NCBI GenBank assembly: GCA_019973155.2
Contig: BPQB01000002.1
Coordinates: forward strand, 868,001 to 932,000
Direction: 5' to 3'
DNA length: 64,000 nucleotides
From: Phanerochaete sordida
Lineage: Eukaryota > Basidiomycota > Agaricomycetes > Polyporales > Phanerochaetaceae
The translations under genes were made by a program, and so were the position numbers. How positions within the stretch are numbered: position 1 is the first letter of the stretch; every line of letters begins with the position of its first letter. Below the pieces are notes generated by a model. The model saw only the letters and a list, made by a program, of their open reading frames with translations, made no database searches and was not told the DNA's origin. Of the stretch, positions 45,968 to 57,180 are shown piece after piece.

Positions 45968-46470
45968 TGTCACTCACCAAAATGCTCAAGTCCGTATTCT
46001 GACGCAGTCTATGAAGCCACCTTGGGCTCAGCGGGGCCAAATGTGCTATGGGTACTACCCTGAACGCCGCTGTCGTCTCAGCGAGCGGTATCACTATGAG
46101 TGTGGCCCGTGGAGGCTGGCCAGTGGCAGGCCGTCGCTGGCGCCACTGGTGCAGCGGCTCAGCTCGGCGCTTGTGGAGAGCCGAACCGGTTCTGGTGACC
46201 TCGACGCGTTACTCGAACCGCCCAGCCGAACCAAAACAGGCCAAACCGTGAATATACGCACGCGTAATAAGACCGTAAATCTATGTCACGTGCCGTCACC
46301 GTGCCGTGGCCAGACGACCGCCATTGGCCAGTGGCCGCTCCCTTGTCCTTCATCGCGGCCCCCGTTTGCATGGCACGGCGAACCATAGGATACGTGAGCC
46401 GCAGGCTTAAGAGGACCAGGTCGTCCAGGCGAGGTAGCTCTCATGGTCATATATCCAGGCTACTCTGAGG
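45968..46470. other. Intergenic, left of the kelch gene
   Basis: 503 bp; nothing recognisable. Confidence 0.4.
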
Positions 46471-49239
46471 TCACCGACGGTTCCTGTTCTCACCCTTCCT
46501 GGCATCCGGACCCGCAGCAGCGCTCCTCCGCATCTCCTCCTCGTCCAGCCCCGCCTCAGCCAAGATCTTCTCTACCTCCTGGAGTATCGGCTTGTACTCC
46601 TCTACACACACACCGTCAGCGCCGCTCGACGCACGAAACGAGACTGTACAACGCACTGTATCTCTCTTGTGCACGCGTGAAGCCGTCGCGGCGGAGCATC
46701 TTCCCGCGGTTGTCGCTCGACTCGTGTGCCTTACCCGCCCAGTACTCGCGCGAGCGCGCGTAGAACATCGCCAACGTCTCGCCGGGCAGCGGCGTGCTGA
46801 CCACGTCCTCGGCTGAGCGCGTCTGGTCCCGAGCCACGCCCATGAACGCCGTCGCCTGCGCACGGAGCGAGTCCTAGTAGCATCGATGTCAGCAAACTGC
46901 ATTCAAGAAGCTCATAATGTGGTCAATTTACCTGCTCTGGCTCCTCCTCAGGTACAGCCTTCTCTGGTTCGTCCTCAGACTCGACATTTGCGGCAGCCAA
47001 ACCCTGCGTCCCGCGCGCATCGCCATCGTCGTCGCTGTTTTCGCTTTCTGAGCCGTCTGACCCTTCCGAGTCGCTGCCCTCGTCGCTGCTGCTCTCGGGC
47101 GCGTCCTTCGGGATGACGACGTCCGTCGGCTTCAGGCACACGTACCGGTCGAGCTTGTCGAGCGCGATCGAGTGGAAGTCGTCGAGCGTGTACTCCCGCG
47201 AGCCTTGCTCGAAGATGCCGCCGTAGCTGCGGTGACGCATTCAGGATAGGGTCAGACATGGGAGGCAGGAAACGCACATGAAGAGGTTGTTGCGCAAAAC
47301 GGCCAGCATGGCGTTGTACCGCGGCAGAGGGATGGTTTGGTCTGGGTCGTCCGGGTTCTCCTCATCGCTGCCCGGTGTCGAGGGTACCAGTGACGGGTGG
47401 GGTGACGGAGCGGCCTCTTGCTTCTGCTGCTCCTGCTGCTGTTTTGCTACCTCCCACGGCTTAGGCCCATCCTATGAATCGATCGTAAAATTAGCCTGCC
47501 TGAATTTTGACGAGGTCTGCGCAAGTCTGACCTCGTCAGAGTAATATTCGTCGGGATCTCGTTCTTCGCCAGAGCCAGGATCTAGTTTCTCCTTCTCCTT
47601 GAGGTTCGCCTTGGGAGTCGACGCTTGCGCCTGCGCCTTCTTCTTCTTCGTGGTGCCCTTCTTCTTTGGTTTCTTCAACGCGAGAGAGACCCAGCGGCCG
47701 TTCCCGGGGATCTGGTAGCCGTAGAGGTCGTTGTGGAACACGCTCTCAAGCGTCTCCTCGTTCGTGTCCTCGTCGGTGACGCCGCCGAACAGGATACCCG
47801 TGTTCCGCGTCTGCCACAGCGTCATCGTGCAACCCGAACGCAGCGAGGGTGCGTACGCCGTGGCGGGCCTCTTGCGCCGTTCCCACTTCATGACAGGCAT
47901 GTTGAAGGTAGAGGCTGACTGCTTCGTGGACGTGCCTTCTTTCTCAGTAGGCAAGCTCAGACTAGGGACAGCGTCAGGACCCAGATGAGCACACATGTGA
48001 CGCAGGACCAACCTCAAAAACCATGTATCTTCCAGCATAACGCCAATCGGCCGCTTGCCCTTATGGTACTCTTTGCAGTATCCGCCGTGCAGAAGGATAC
48101 CTTCAGGTGTTGACAAGAACGAGAAACCGCTCCGAGGTCTGACTCTCGTGTCAGCGTCGCCGTCCGCGAATGAGGTCGGGGTACGCACGAAGGTTTGCGT
48201 TCGTTTTCCTTAAACTCGGCCTGCTTCCACTTGTACTCTTGAGTGTCGAACAGCCAGAGGTCGTTCAGGTAATTCGCTACACCAAACGTCAGATATATGC
48301 GCAGCGAGAACGAGGTATGGGCATACTTCTGATACCGGGGTCGTAGAACCCGCCGAAGAGCACGATGTAATGCTTCCAGAGAGCCATTCTAGAGATAGCG
48401 ATGAGCTCTCTTAGGTTCCCTTCACAGGATTAGCTAACCTACCGATGCCCCGAGCGCGCTGAAGGGAGGATCTTGGTCTCAATTCTGTCCCAGGAGTGCG
48501 TCTGGATGTCGAAGCACCAGAAATCGCGATAATGATGGAAGGTGGTCTGGTGGAGACTAGAGAACTCTCCACCTGCGAAAGCAGCATTACATCGTCAATG
48601 CCCCTGGATGACAAGGCAAGGATGTGGCGCACCGAACAGGAAGAGCTTGCCTCCTCCAGCGGGCGAGGGGACGACAGCATGGGCGGAGCGGGGGCCGGGG
48701 CAGTTGGGGGACACAAACTTGCGCCATTCGTCCTGGTTAAAGGCCGCCTTGTCACTGGCTGAGCCGAGTAGAGCGGCAGGGCTACTCACCTTCTCTGGCG
48801 AGTACCGAAAGACGTCATTGTAGAAGTACTAGGTCAAGTTCTATCAGCAGGGGCGCATACATGAGGGAAGATGGAGCTCACAGCTCTACCATCTTCGCTA
48901 AAGAACTCTCCACCGATGCACCACAGATGGTTTCCGTTCGGGCAGGGTGTCAAAGTAGCATTGGCTCGCCGGCTTGGCGGTCCCTCGACCAGCTCTTCAG
49001 TGACTTTGTGCTTGTCTTCCCATTCTCTTCGCATCTACTGAACACCTCATAAGCGACTGCATATAGCTGCAGTAAGATGCCACGCTCACCTGGTCCAAAA
49101 TGGCCTCGAGATCCTCCGTATCACTCTCGTCCTTGGCCGACTTCTTCTTCTCCTTGCGCTCAACCTTCTTCTGGATGGCTGCCTGTTTTGCGGCCTTTGC
49201 AGCCTTCTTCGACACCTTCGCATCCTTCTTCTTTGCCAT
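46471..49239 (-). CDS. KEL3: Kelch-repeat protein, KLHDC4/KEL3-like
   Basis: Large kelch beta-propeller protein with a C-terminal DUF4110-type region, as in human KLHDC4 and yeast Kel3. It begins MAKKKDAKVSKKAAKAAKQA, a Lys-rich coil. Kelch blades follow: ANATLTPCPNGNHLWCIGGE, GPRSAHAVVPSPAGGGKLFL, WDRIETKILPSARSGHR, then SPRSGFSFLSTPEGILLHGG and a GILFGGVTDED blade. After the propeller come a Lys-rich linker (KPKKKGTTKKKK) and a long acidic stretch with many Ser/Asp/Glu. The C-terminal region has TPLPGETLAMFYARSREYWA, the mark of DUF4110, and ends KGENRNRR. Probably about 11 exons; I did not fix all borders. The gene starts 260 bp from the divergent RCE1 gene. In yeast the homologue is cytosolic and its role is not clear. 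Confidence 0.85.
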
Positions 49240-49499
49240 GTTGGCGGTGCGGGGGCCGGAGAGGACAAGGGGGAAAGCAGACAGAAATTCAGCGGAATAA
49301 TTCGATCAATATTATCCGGAGAGCAGGGCTATGATCGGATCTAAGATCTGTCCACTCTGCATGTTGTCTCCCTGCGACCATGTCATTGCCGATGACTTCG
49401 AACCCTCCCGCTTTCCACGCTCTGCTCACCCCGGACGACGACCACGTCCACCCGCCACGCGGTCTGCACACCTGAAAGTGCCTGACACCCCCTGTCGAG
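49240..49499. promoter_or_regulatory. Bidirectional promoter region, kelch gene and RCE1
   Basis: 260 bp between two divergent start codons (49239 minus, 49500 plus). No obvious TATA box. Confidence 0.5.
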
Positions 49500-50720
49500 A
49501 TGTCCGTGGCAGATCTCGTCCCGCTGCTCCCGACCTGGCAGGCGCACGTCCTCGCGTTCCTTGTCGGGGGCTCCTATGTTGGCTCGCTCTACGTCTCCCA
49601 GAACGCGCGACTCACGTACGAGTCTGAAAATGCGGTCGACCAGGCCAAGGAGCGCGTCCGGCGGCGCGACGACCCCGACGTCATCCGCGCCCGCCTCACT
49701 GCCGTCACAGCAAGCACCGTGCTGTCGTGTGTCGTCCTGTGCGGCGTTGTGTACGCGATGCTAGATGGGCCATCAAAGGTGTGTAAAAGGGACGCGGTAT
49801 ATGTGACAGTCTTGACTGGCACCGCTTTCCAGTCCGACGCTTTGTCCGTCACGGCCGAGCTGCTAGGACTCCGGGGGCTTCATGGCACGCTCTTGCCCTG
49901 CCTAATCGCCCCGGTGCTCTACGCGGGCCCTCTATACGTCTCATATCTTTCCGAATCGCTTCTGCCATGGCAGCACTTCTGGGGCATCGACACCCTCATC
50001 CCCAACCGAGGACAGAACGGGGCCGTCCTACAGGCAATCCGAAACTATGTGGCCGTACGTCTGGCAGCTACCCCCAAATGAACATTTCATCAAAGCCGCT
50101 TTTAGGCCCCTATCACGGAGGAGGTAGCTTTTAGGGCGTGCATCCTTGCCGTGTACGGCATGTCGGGCTCGTCTAGGAACAAAATGATCTTTCTGAGCCC
50201 GCTCTGGTTCGGGATTGGTGCGTTCAACTCTCTTACGTCCTCGGACCCGCTAACCAGTATGTTTTTCAGCTCATGTGCATCACGGCTGGGAAGTTTACAC
50301 ACGGCTCGGACGTACAACCTTCGCAGCTCAGCAAGCTGCGTTCTCAGTCGGTAAGTAAGCATCTTCCGGCATCGTCATACGTGTCTGACGTCCCTGCAGT
50401 CTTTCAAACGATGTACACGACCCTCTTCGGCTTTCATTGCGCGTTTCTGTTTCTGCGCACGGGTTCGCTCCTGCCGCCCATGGCGTCTCATGTGTTCTGC
50501 AACATCATGGGCCTGCCCGACGTGAGCGACGCGATTGCACGCTTCCCCCGTCGAAAACTTCGTGAGTGGAAATCCGACTGTCCGAAATGGGCGCGCTGCT
50601 GACAAGTCTCGTTCATATTCAGATATCATAGCAGCTCATCTCCTGGGAATCTTGGGTTATATCTACGTCTTGCGCTCGTGGACCGCCGGCATCCACGGCG
50701 TGTATTGGCCAGCCCTGTAG
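49500..50720 (+). CDS. RCE1: CAAX prenyl protease 2 (RCE1), ER membrane
   Basis: 317 residues in six exons: 49500-49778, 49833-50054, 50106-50217, 50270-50350, 50400-50561 and 50623-50720. It should cut the -AAX tripeptide from prenylated CaaX proteins such as Ras and Rho at the ER. Membrane segments are visible at residues 8-25 ([20 protein letters not shown]), around 70-90, in exon 2 and near the end. The CPBP family motifs are complete: the Glu-Glu pair in [12 protein letters not shown], His in [11 protein letters not shown] (split by intron 3), and the last His/Asn in SHVFCNIMG. The stop follows GVYWPAL. All joins keep frame. The length is near that of fungal Rce1 proteins. Confidence 0.93.
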
Positions 50721-50784
50721 GGCTGTACCTCTACATGAGAGTCTGGCAGCTAGATATCCCTCCGTGTATCTACCCCACGTACTC

Positions 50785-50790
50785 TATATA
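50785..50790 (+). promoter_or_regulatory. TATA-like element of DUF6593 gene 2
   Basis: TATATA, 155 bp upstream of the start at 50945. Confidence 0.5.
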
Positions 50791-50944
50791 CCCGCGCTTG
50801 TGTCCTATATTTGTCTGCGAAGTTTCCGTCTGTCTGCGCCACGGCCGCTTGCCCCATGGAAGTAGACGCGCGTCTGCCCGTGCCACGCGCGTGATCGCGA
50901 AAGCACAGCCAGTCGCGCGCGGCTCTGCTCATCCTCCGACCGCC

Positions 50945-52009
50945 ATGATTCTCGACGCAGGTAAGCTCTCTTCGCGATCTTCCATCCTGCGACCTGCGCG
51001 CTCAACGCAGGCAATGTCGTCCCCGCAATGATGCAGATCCCTTCAGCGACAGCCCGCCGCAGTCGCCGACCGACACTGTCCTCCCCGAGTGAGGACCCTC
51101 CGGTGACACCGCGCCATGCACACAGCTCACGCGCGATGCCCAGCTACGCCCCCGCGGACGCCGCGTCTGCGTCCCGTCGGCCGTCGGGCCCGCCGAGCGG
51201 GCGGCCGCCCAGGTGCGCCCGTCGTCTCCCCGCGCACCGCGATGACGCTGAGCGCATGCCAACAGCTACATGCCCCCGCGGCGGCCCGCCGCGCCGATCA
51301 CGTACACGTTCCACTCGTGGAGCGCGAGCCTGATGCTGCTGCTCCCGCCCGCGGCCGGCGCGGGCGACCGCACGCCCGTCGCGAACGTCGCGGTCGCGCT
51401 GAACCTGAACCCGTTCGCGCCGCTCGCGTACGTCACGACCGTGCGCCGCGGCGGGCAGTCCGACGGCGCGCCCGTCGGCGAGTTCGAGTGAGTGAGTCGC
51501 CCGCGGGTGCGGTGGCACTGCGCCCGATACTGATATGGTGCGCGGACAGGATCGCGGTGGCGCACAACCGCGCGACGGTCCGCATCGGCAACCGCTGGGA
51601 GCGCATCGCCAACGTGCTGAGCCAGCGGCGGGACACGGTAGCGACATTGCATCTATCAAGGCAAATATCACAGCTGATTGTTGATTTTTGCGATCGCAGA
51701 AACACTGGCGGTGGCGGCTGAACGGCATCGAGTTCTTCTGGGACTGCACGAAGCAGCTCGACGACGGCTCGCCGATGTGCCTCGTGCGTCGACCCCTTCC
51801 TGCCTAGCCGCGCTGGCTGATGTCTGTTGCGCCGCGCAGTGCCTCGACGGCCGCGGCTCGCAGCTCGCGTCCTTCGTGCCGCCGCCGATCGATGCTTCGC
51901 CGCCGCTTCCGGACGCGACGCTGACGGTCTTCCCCGACGGACACGAGTGCTTCGACCACATCCTCATCTCGGCGCTCATCGTCGAGCGCAAGCTGACGCT
52001 CTCGTTCTG
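50945..52009 (+). CDS. DUF6593-like protein, copy 2
   Basis: Roughly 270 residues in six exons, homologous to the gene at 23591-24669. It starts MILDAGNVVPAMMQIP, with the first intron after only 16 coding nt. A Ser/Pro/Arg-rich N-terminal part of about 80 residues is followed by the domain: APITYTFHSWSASLMLLLPP, TPVANVAVALNLNPFAPLAY, VGEFE, IAVAHNRATVRIGNRWERI, WRWRLNGIEFFWDCTKQL, then ATLTVFPDGHECFDHILISA and the end IVERKLTLSF. The introns after VGEFE and after SQRRDT match those of copy 1. Third codon positions are very rich in G and C. The function of the domain is unknown. The two copies share little outside the domain. Confidence 0.7.
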
Positions 52010-52160
52010 ACACGGACTGATACATAGAGTATACCGATGATAATTTCTCACCGCGGCCGAGTCCCGATATTTGCCTGCGAACACAGCCCCGAGCGAGGTA
52101 CTGCGCGTTCTGCCTCTGCGCAGCGCGCATATGAGCGCGAAGGAGTGCGCGGGGCCCATG

Positions 52161-52177
52161 TTACGGCAGCTCGTGTG
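52161..52177 (+). repeat. Direct repeat, left copy
   Basis: Exact 17-mer also found at 52774-52790. A further ~40 bp downstream are related. Confidence 0.6.
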
Positions 52178-52773
52178 TTACAGAACGCCTCGTGCTCTGT
52201 AATTCCATATTCTGTGCGGCTTTCGCAAACCAGAGCCTGATGACGAGTGCGTCAGGCCATCTTTCGTTGGCCTTGAAAAAATGCCGCCTCGCACGATGGC
52301 AGAATGTGCATATACGTAGCATACAAGCGGCTTCACAGTCATCCTGTAACGATCCAGACAAACCTAGTACTTTCGGCACGTTCGGCACCGATGGGGTGCA
52401 TATGCTGGCTCGTAGTACCGCGCCCGGGATTCACTGTCTGTCAGCTGTCTTACCCATGTATTTCCGATGTCCAGACCTGCCTGTGCAGGTCTACTTGTTT
52501 GGAGCTATAGCAGTAATCAGAAGTGCCCATATCGAGCACGATGCAAGTCATCCTGCAGCAGCGCTTCTTTTTCTGACAGCCAGATAGCGAGGAACAGGCT
52601 TGACTCGCTTTCCAAACAACTGTAAGGTCTCTGGTGCAGTTATCCAGTTTTACCAAGAGTCATGTCGTCGCATCCGTTGCCCATAACCACTCTGCAGACA
52701 CAGCCTCAAATGACGTGCCTTGCTTTCCCGCTCAGACGCGGGAGTTTGCTCTTGTGCCTCATGTCGCGCCATT

Positions 52774-52790
52774 TTACGGCAGCTCGTGTG
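52774..52790 (+). repeat. Direct repeat, right copy
   Basis: Exact 17-mer also found at 52161-52177, 613 bp away. Confidence 0.6.
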
Positions 52791-54047
52791 ATGTCAAACG
52801 GTCTCGTGCTTTTGTATTCCACAGTCTAGACGGCGTAGAGACAGTCCTCCGCAATACAATGGGAGCGAACGGCCAAGTTGAGAGCGATCTAGGCTGAATA
52901 CACTGACAAGCAAGCGCAGCGTTTTGTTGTGCAGCAGCATGGGCTCCGAGCGGGACGTCATACTCGCATGCGGAGTGACCGGCCTGCGTCGTGCTTGTGG
53001 AGAGCAAGCAGCGTCCACAGCAACTGTGCGACCAGCGACGTTGGGAGCCGTCGCTTGGGTTTCGCGACGATTGAATGGGGCAGACGATCCCTACGTCATG
53101 CGATTTAGTGAGCCGAGGCACCAACGCCTGAACGCTGGAAGATGCTCTGGGAATGCTCGGCGAGACTGTGCGCACCAGGGAGCGAACATCAGCTTTGTGG
53201 GGAGCTGACGTACGGCGACTGAGGCCCCGCGCCCGAGGCGGTCGCAAGCGCGAGCCTGCTAGGGAAGCGCGATACCATGGACGCCTCTGCACCGGATCTC
53301 GACGCCTGCGCTGATACGGCTCATGGGGAACCAGAGACCGCGCCCGCTGGCAACGGTCGAGGCCCCGGATGCGCCACAGACGGAGGCTGTGGGGCAGTGT
53401 GCGTGGACGTGGGCAGAGTCAAGCTGCCAGTGCGACTGCGCACCAAGTGATCCACCGACTCGTTGTTCTGGATGCGGCCGCCGGAACTCATGTGTCCCGC
53501 TGTCCGCTGCGGGTCGCCCAGGGACGGAGAAGGTTCAGACCTGGCAGGGTGAATGAATGCTATGCTGGCCCGCTGGGTCATCCAGCCTTTGCCCCGAGTG
53601 CGGGCAGAAAGTTGGGGAGATGAAAAACAAAAGGCTGTTGTCGCGAGAAAGGCAGCGAGCTGGATGGCTGCTAGGACAGATGGCTGGTAGCATCGTGTTG
53701 TAATTGTTGGCCGCGAGGGCCGGGGATGAGAACAGAGGATGGCAGAAATGGAGAACACAAAGCAGACAGCAAACGGACGGCGACGGTCAGTTGGCGTCGG
53801 CAAATTCCGCATTGCCGGAAAAGGCAGCGGGAACATGTTTATCTTGAGCGCGGTGGGAGAGGACCTGCCCCCGACCGTCGACACGCCACGCAGTGCGGGC
53901 ACCCCCAGCTTCTCATCTTCATATCCTCCCTAGCACCTCATATATACCTTGCAATCGCATAGCCATCCCGTTAATTCATACAGTGTCCCCGGCGATCTCA
54001 TACTTATCCACCTAGCACCTTCCCGCTTATTCTCGCCAGGCACTTCC

Positions 54048-54055
54048 TATATAAA
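54048..54055 (+). promoter_or_regulatory. TATA box of Ser/Pro-rich gene 2
   Basis: TATATAAA, 75 bp upstream of the start at 54130, a canonical spacing for a TATA promoter with a short leader. Confidence 0.8.
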
Positions 54056-54129
54056 CACATCCGATCTGCCTTTGTCCTCCCATCCCTCGTAGATCCTCCC
54101 TCTCGCCCCACCTTCCACCAGACCACACC

Positions 54130-54895
54130 ATGACTGAGTATGACTGGTCACCCGAAGCCTGGGAGCGACACCTCGAAAGCCAACAGCGCGTCAACAACTG
54201 GGTCGTTGACCAAACCGCCCGCATACCTCAGCAGCAGTGGACGAAGCACAGCGCTGGCTCCGTCGCCCCCTCATACACCACACACTCGTCCCACCACTCC
54301 TCATCCCACAGCCGCCACCGGAGTCGATCGTCGTCCATGACCGCCTCGACGCCGACCAAAGCGCGCCCAGGCATGGATCATCAGCGATCGGTAACGGAGC
54401 CCATGCACGAGGCATACGCACGCTCACGCCGCTCCTCCCAATCGCGCCAGTCGTCGCAGCCTCCCTCGCGCAGCTACAAGCCTGCGACGTACGTCTCGCA
54501 GTACCCACAGACGAGCTCGCGCGGCGGGTACTACCGCGACGCCAGCGGGCACCGCTACCAGGCGTACGACTACGACGCCTCGACGGGCCAGATCGTGCTC
54601 CCTCCACCGCGCGCGGGCGAGCAGTACATCATCACCCCGCCCGCAAACCGACCGCTCGTCGTCGTGGTGCGTCCCGCCCGCTGACTCGCGCTGTATACAG
54701 CTGACACAGTTCATCCAGAACAACGACCCCTACACGACCGTCCGCCACAGCTCGCGCAGCAGCAGCCACACGTCCTCGTCGAAGAACCAGCCGCTGCTGA
54801 AGCGCCTCTTCTCGGGCCTCAGCCCGACGCGCTCGAGCGCGAGCAGCCACACCGCGAAGCTCACCCGACACTCGAGCCGCGACGGCCGCTACTAG
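54130..54895 (+). CDS. Ser/Tyr-rich protein, family member 2
   Basis: 240 residues in two exons: 54130-54666 and 54710-54895. The N-terminus MTEYDWSPEAWERHLESQQR and the following VNNWVVDQTARIP form a short helical head. It is shared in part with the genes at 36601 and 63259. The middle is rich in Ser, His and Thr. Then comes a Tyr-rich part (SRGGYYRDASGHRYQAYDYD) and a Pro-rich strand GEQYIITPPANRPLVVV, where the intron falls. The second exon ends with a Ser-rich basic tail (LLKRLFSGLSPTRSSASS) closing in DGRY. No signal peptide or membrane segment. A strong TATA box suggests regulated or high expression. The function is not known. Mostly disordered. Confidence 0.72.
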
Positions 54896-55542
54896 CGCCC
54901 CCGCAGCCCGTCTCTCCGCCCGTCTCCTCATCCAAAACACTGCGCCAGCCGCCGAACCCAGCAACGTTCGTCTGGGCACTGCGACGCCGCCCAGACGGCG
55001 GCCGCCCCCATCTCTCGCCCCGATCCGCGCCCGGAGACACCTCGTTCACACGCACACACCTACGCCCCCCGCCCGCCCACGCTCCTTCGCCGCCGCGCCG
55101 CGCCTCGAGGCGAGTCGCCCCCCGGGCGGCGCGCCACACCCCTTCCGCGCGGCCCACACGTTGCATGCACCCGCGTCCCCCGGCCGCCGCGCCGGGGTCC
55201 CACCCCACAGACGCCTCTCCCACGCGCGCAGTTACGCTTCCTTCGCTCCGACTTTACGCTGCGGACGCTTTCGCGCGCCGCACATGCGCTTGCCGGCTCG
55301 GGCGCCACGACCCCTCTTACGTCCTCTGCTCTCGCATACGAACCGCAATGAACTCGCCTATACGCTACAGACTACAATTTTACTCTTTTCGTTTTGGGAA
55401 TCTCATTACACCGTCTCGGCTCTCGATTTGTGCATACACCGTCTCCTGTAGAACATACATAGCTAGCCTTCGCATTGGGTCTTACGTTACACCCCGGCAT
55501 ACCCGCAATAGACATACCTTTGCACCACCCCGCCTGCCGTGC
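54896..55542. other. Convergent intergenic region
   Basis: 647 bp, very rich in C and G in its first half. Holds the 3' ends of two converging genes; nothing else is seen. Confidence 0.4.
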
Positions 55543-56277
55543 CTACTGGTCGCAGATCGGGTCCGTCTGGCCCGGGTAGCAGTACGTGTCGCTCACGCAG
55601 TACTGCAGGCGCGTCAGCGGACGCCCCGCGCGCAGGGCACGGCACGCACCTGCTCGCCGACGACGAGGTCGTCGCACGCGTCGTCGACGTCGTCGTTGAG
55701 CGCGACAAAGTCCGCGGGCGTGATCTGCCACGCCGCCGCGAGGCCCTCGCACGTCGTCTCCGTCGCGGGCTGCCACACCACGCACGTCGGCGTGTACGCT
55801 GCGCGCGAGCGTCGACATCGATGCGGACGGCCGGAGAATGTTCAGCGAAACGTCGGGGCGCGCGCAGCGCTAGAACGCGGGCACGTACAGCGCAGGCACA
55901 CTTCGTGCACGTCCATCGGCGGCCCGCCTGCGCGCGCGTGGTCAGCCGCGGCGGCACCCGCGCCCGCGCGCGCACTCACAGTCGTGCAGGTCCGGGTTCA
56001 GCGCCATGAGCTCGTCGGTCGTCACGCCGGACCACGCGGTGATGCTCGCGCACGAGTCCGTCGGCCTGTGCGGTGTCAGCGGGGGGCGCGGGCGTGGATG
56101 CGGCGGGCGTACTTGGCGTTGTAGATCTCTGCGGAGAGGAGGATCGGCGCGTGCTTCGCGCGCATAGGGTTCGGGGGACGTACCGACGCACGAGGAGCGC
56201 GGGCCCTTTGCGACGATGAGCGCGACGCCGAATGCGGCGACGAACACGGCTGAGGCGGCTACGGCGAAGGTGCGCAT
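55543..56277 (-). CDS. Secreted protein with two LysM domains
   Basis: Short protein of about 160-170 residues in six or so exons. The N-terminus (MRTFAVAASAVFVAAFGVAL) is a signal peptide or signal anchor. The first LysM reads TDSCASITAWSGVTTDELMA then LNPDLHD-C, and ends CGPPMDVHEVCLR. The second is CVVWQPATETTCEGLAAAWQ with ALNDDVDD and VVGEQ. The last exon, YCVSDTYCYPGQTDPICDQ, adds four cysteines. LysM domains bind chitin or related N-acetylglucosamine polymers. The second exon is only 16 nt (56113-56128) in my model; it is needed to keep frame between the signal sequence and the first LysM. Introns here are GC-rich and hard to place, so the model needs RNA support. Confidence 0.7.
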
Positions 56278-57180
56278 ATTGCAGAACGTCTTGGATTTTT
56301 GTGTTGGAGAATTGGTGAGCCCAACTTCAGCTTCACCGCATGCCTTTATATTCGCGCAATGCGACTCGGGACGCCAGGAAGCTCAAGCTGTGGCAAATCA
56401 GTTTGCACGGTCGCGCGCCGCACGTCCCTCGAGGATTAGCCAGACTATCAGCGTGGCGCAGCCCAGGAGGGCAAGCCGCCCACCACGGTCGCCCTGATCG
56501 GCCGGGAGCTCGCCTCTGCCCGCGCTGCAGCGGGATTGCTCGGCATGCAGGGCGAGGACATGTGTCCTCTGTCTTCCCGGGCGCTGATGACCCTTCCATA
56601 CTGCGAGCACATTGCTTCGCACCGCCGTTTGCGCCGCCCCGGTGTGCCACCATATATTGGGGGAAGCGCAACGTTGAGACATGCGGGTCAGCGAAAGTCA
56701 GATGTGGTGCGCGGAGACATACCGGTAGACATTCGCGCACCTCTGCGCGTTTGTCTGGACTGGAGGACAGGCCATACATTCATCATGAACGGATCGTCCT
56801 CGTCAGAACATTCGATATATCGACAATGATCACGTTGAACCCGCCCGGGTCCGCTGCCGAAGGCTCTTGAGTGGATGTCGCATGCAGCGAGAGAACAGCG
56901 TACAGAAAATTGTGCATTTTTGGTAGCATATTCTCCTTGCATCTTGGCCGCTGACGGTGGACTTGCAGAACGCACAGTAGTCGTCGTCGTGGTGGCAGCC
57001 AGACAACCTCGGTTGCCTGTTTGGGTTGCCGGTGCGGCGCCTCGCTTCTATGATCGCTTGGACACGTGGGCACCACGCGAGACCGACCTGCCTCCGCTTC
57101 TGCAGTAATCTGCTCTGCGAGTCCGCTGCAAATTCTACACCCTCCTCCTCTCCTCCTCCTCGCCCCTAGCCCCCACAAAC
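56278..57180. other. Divergent intergenic region
   Basis: 903 bp between the LysM gene and the next gene, divergently transcribed. No coding exon supported. Confidence 0.4.

Larger units (their letters stand above)
52010..54129. other. 2.1-kb intergenic stretch with a diverged direct repeat
   Basis: No supported gene. A 17-mer, TTACGGCAGCTCGTGTG, occurs at 52161-52177 and again at 52774-52790 on the same strand, and about 40 bp after it remain similar (CTCGTGCT..TGTATTCC). The promoter of the next gene, with a TATA box at 54048-54055, ends the stretch. Confidence 0.5.
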
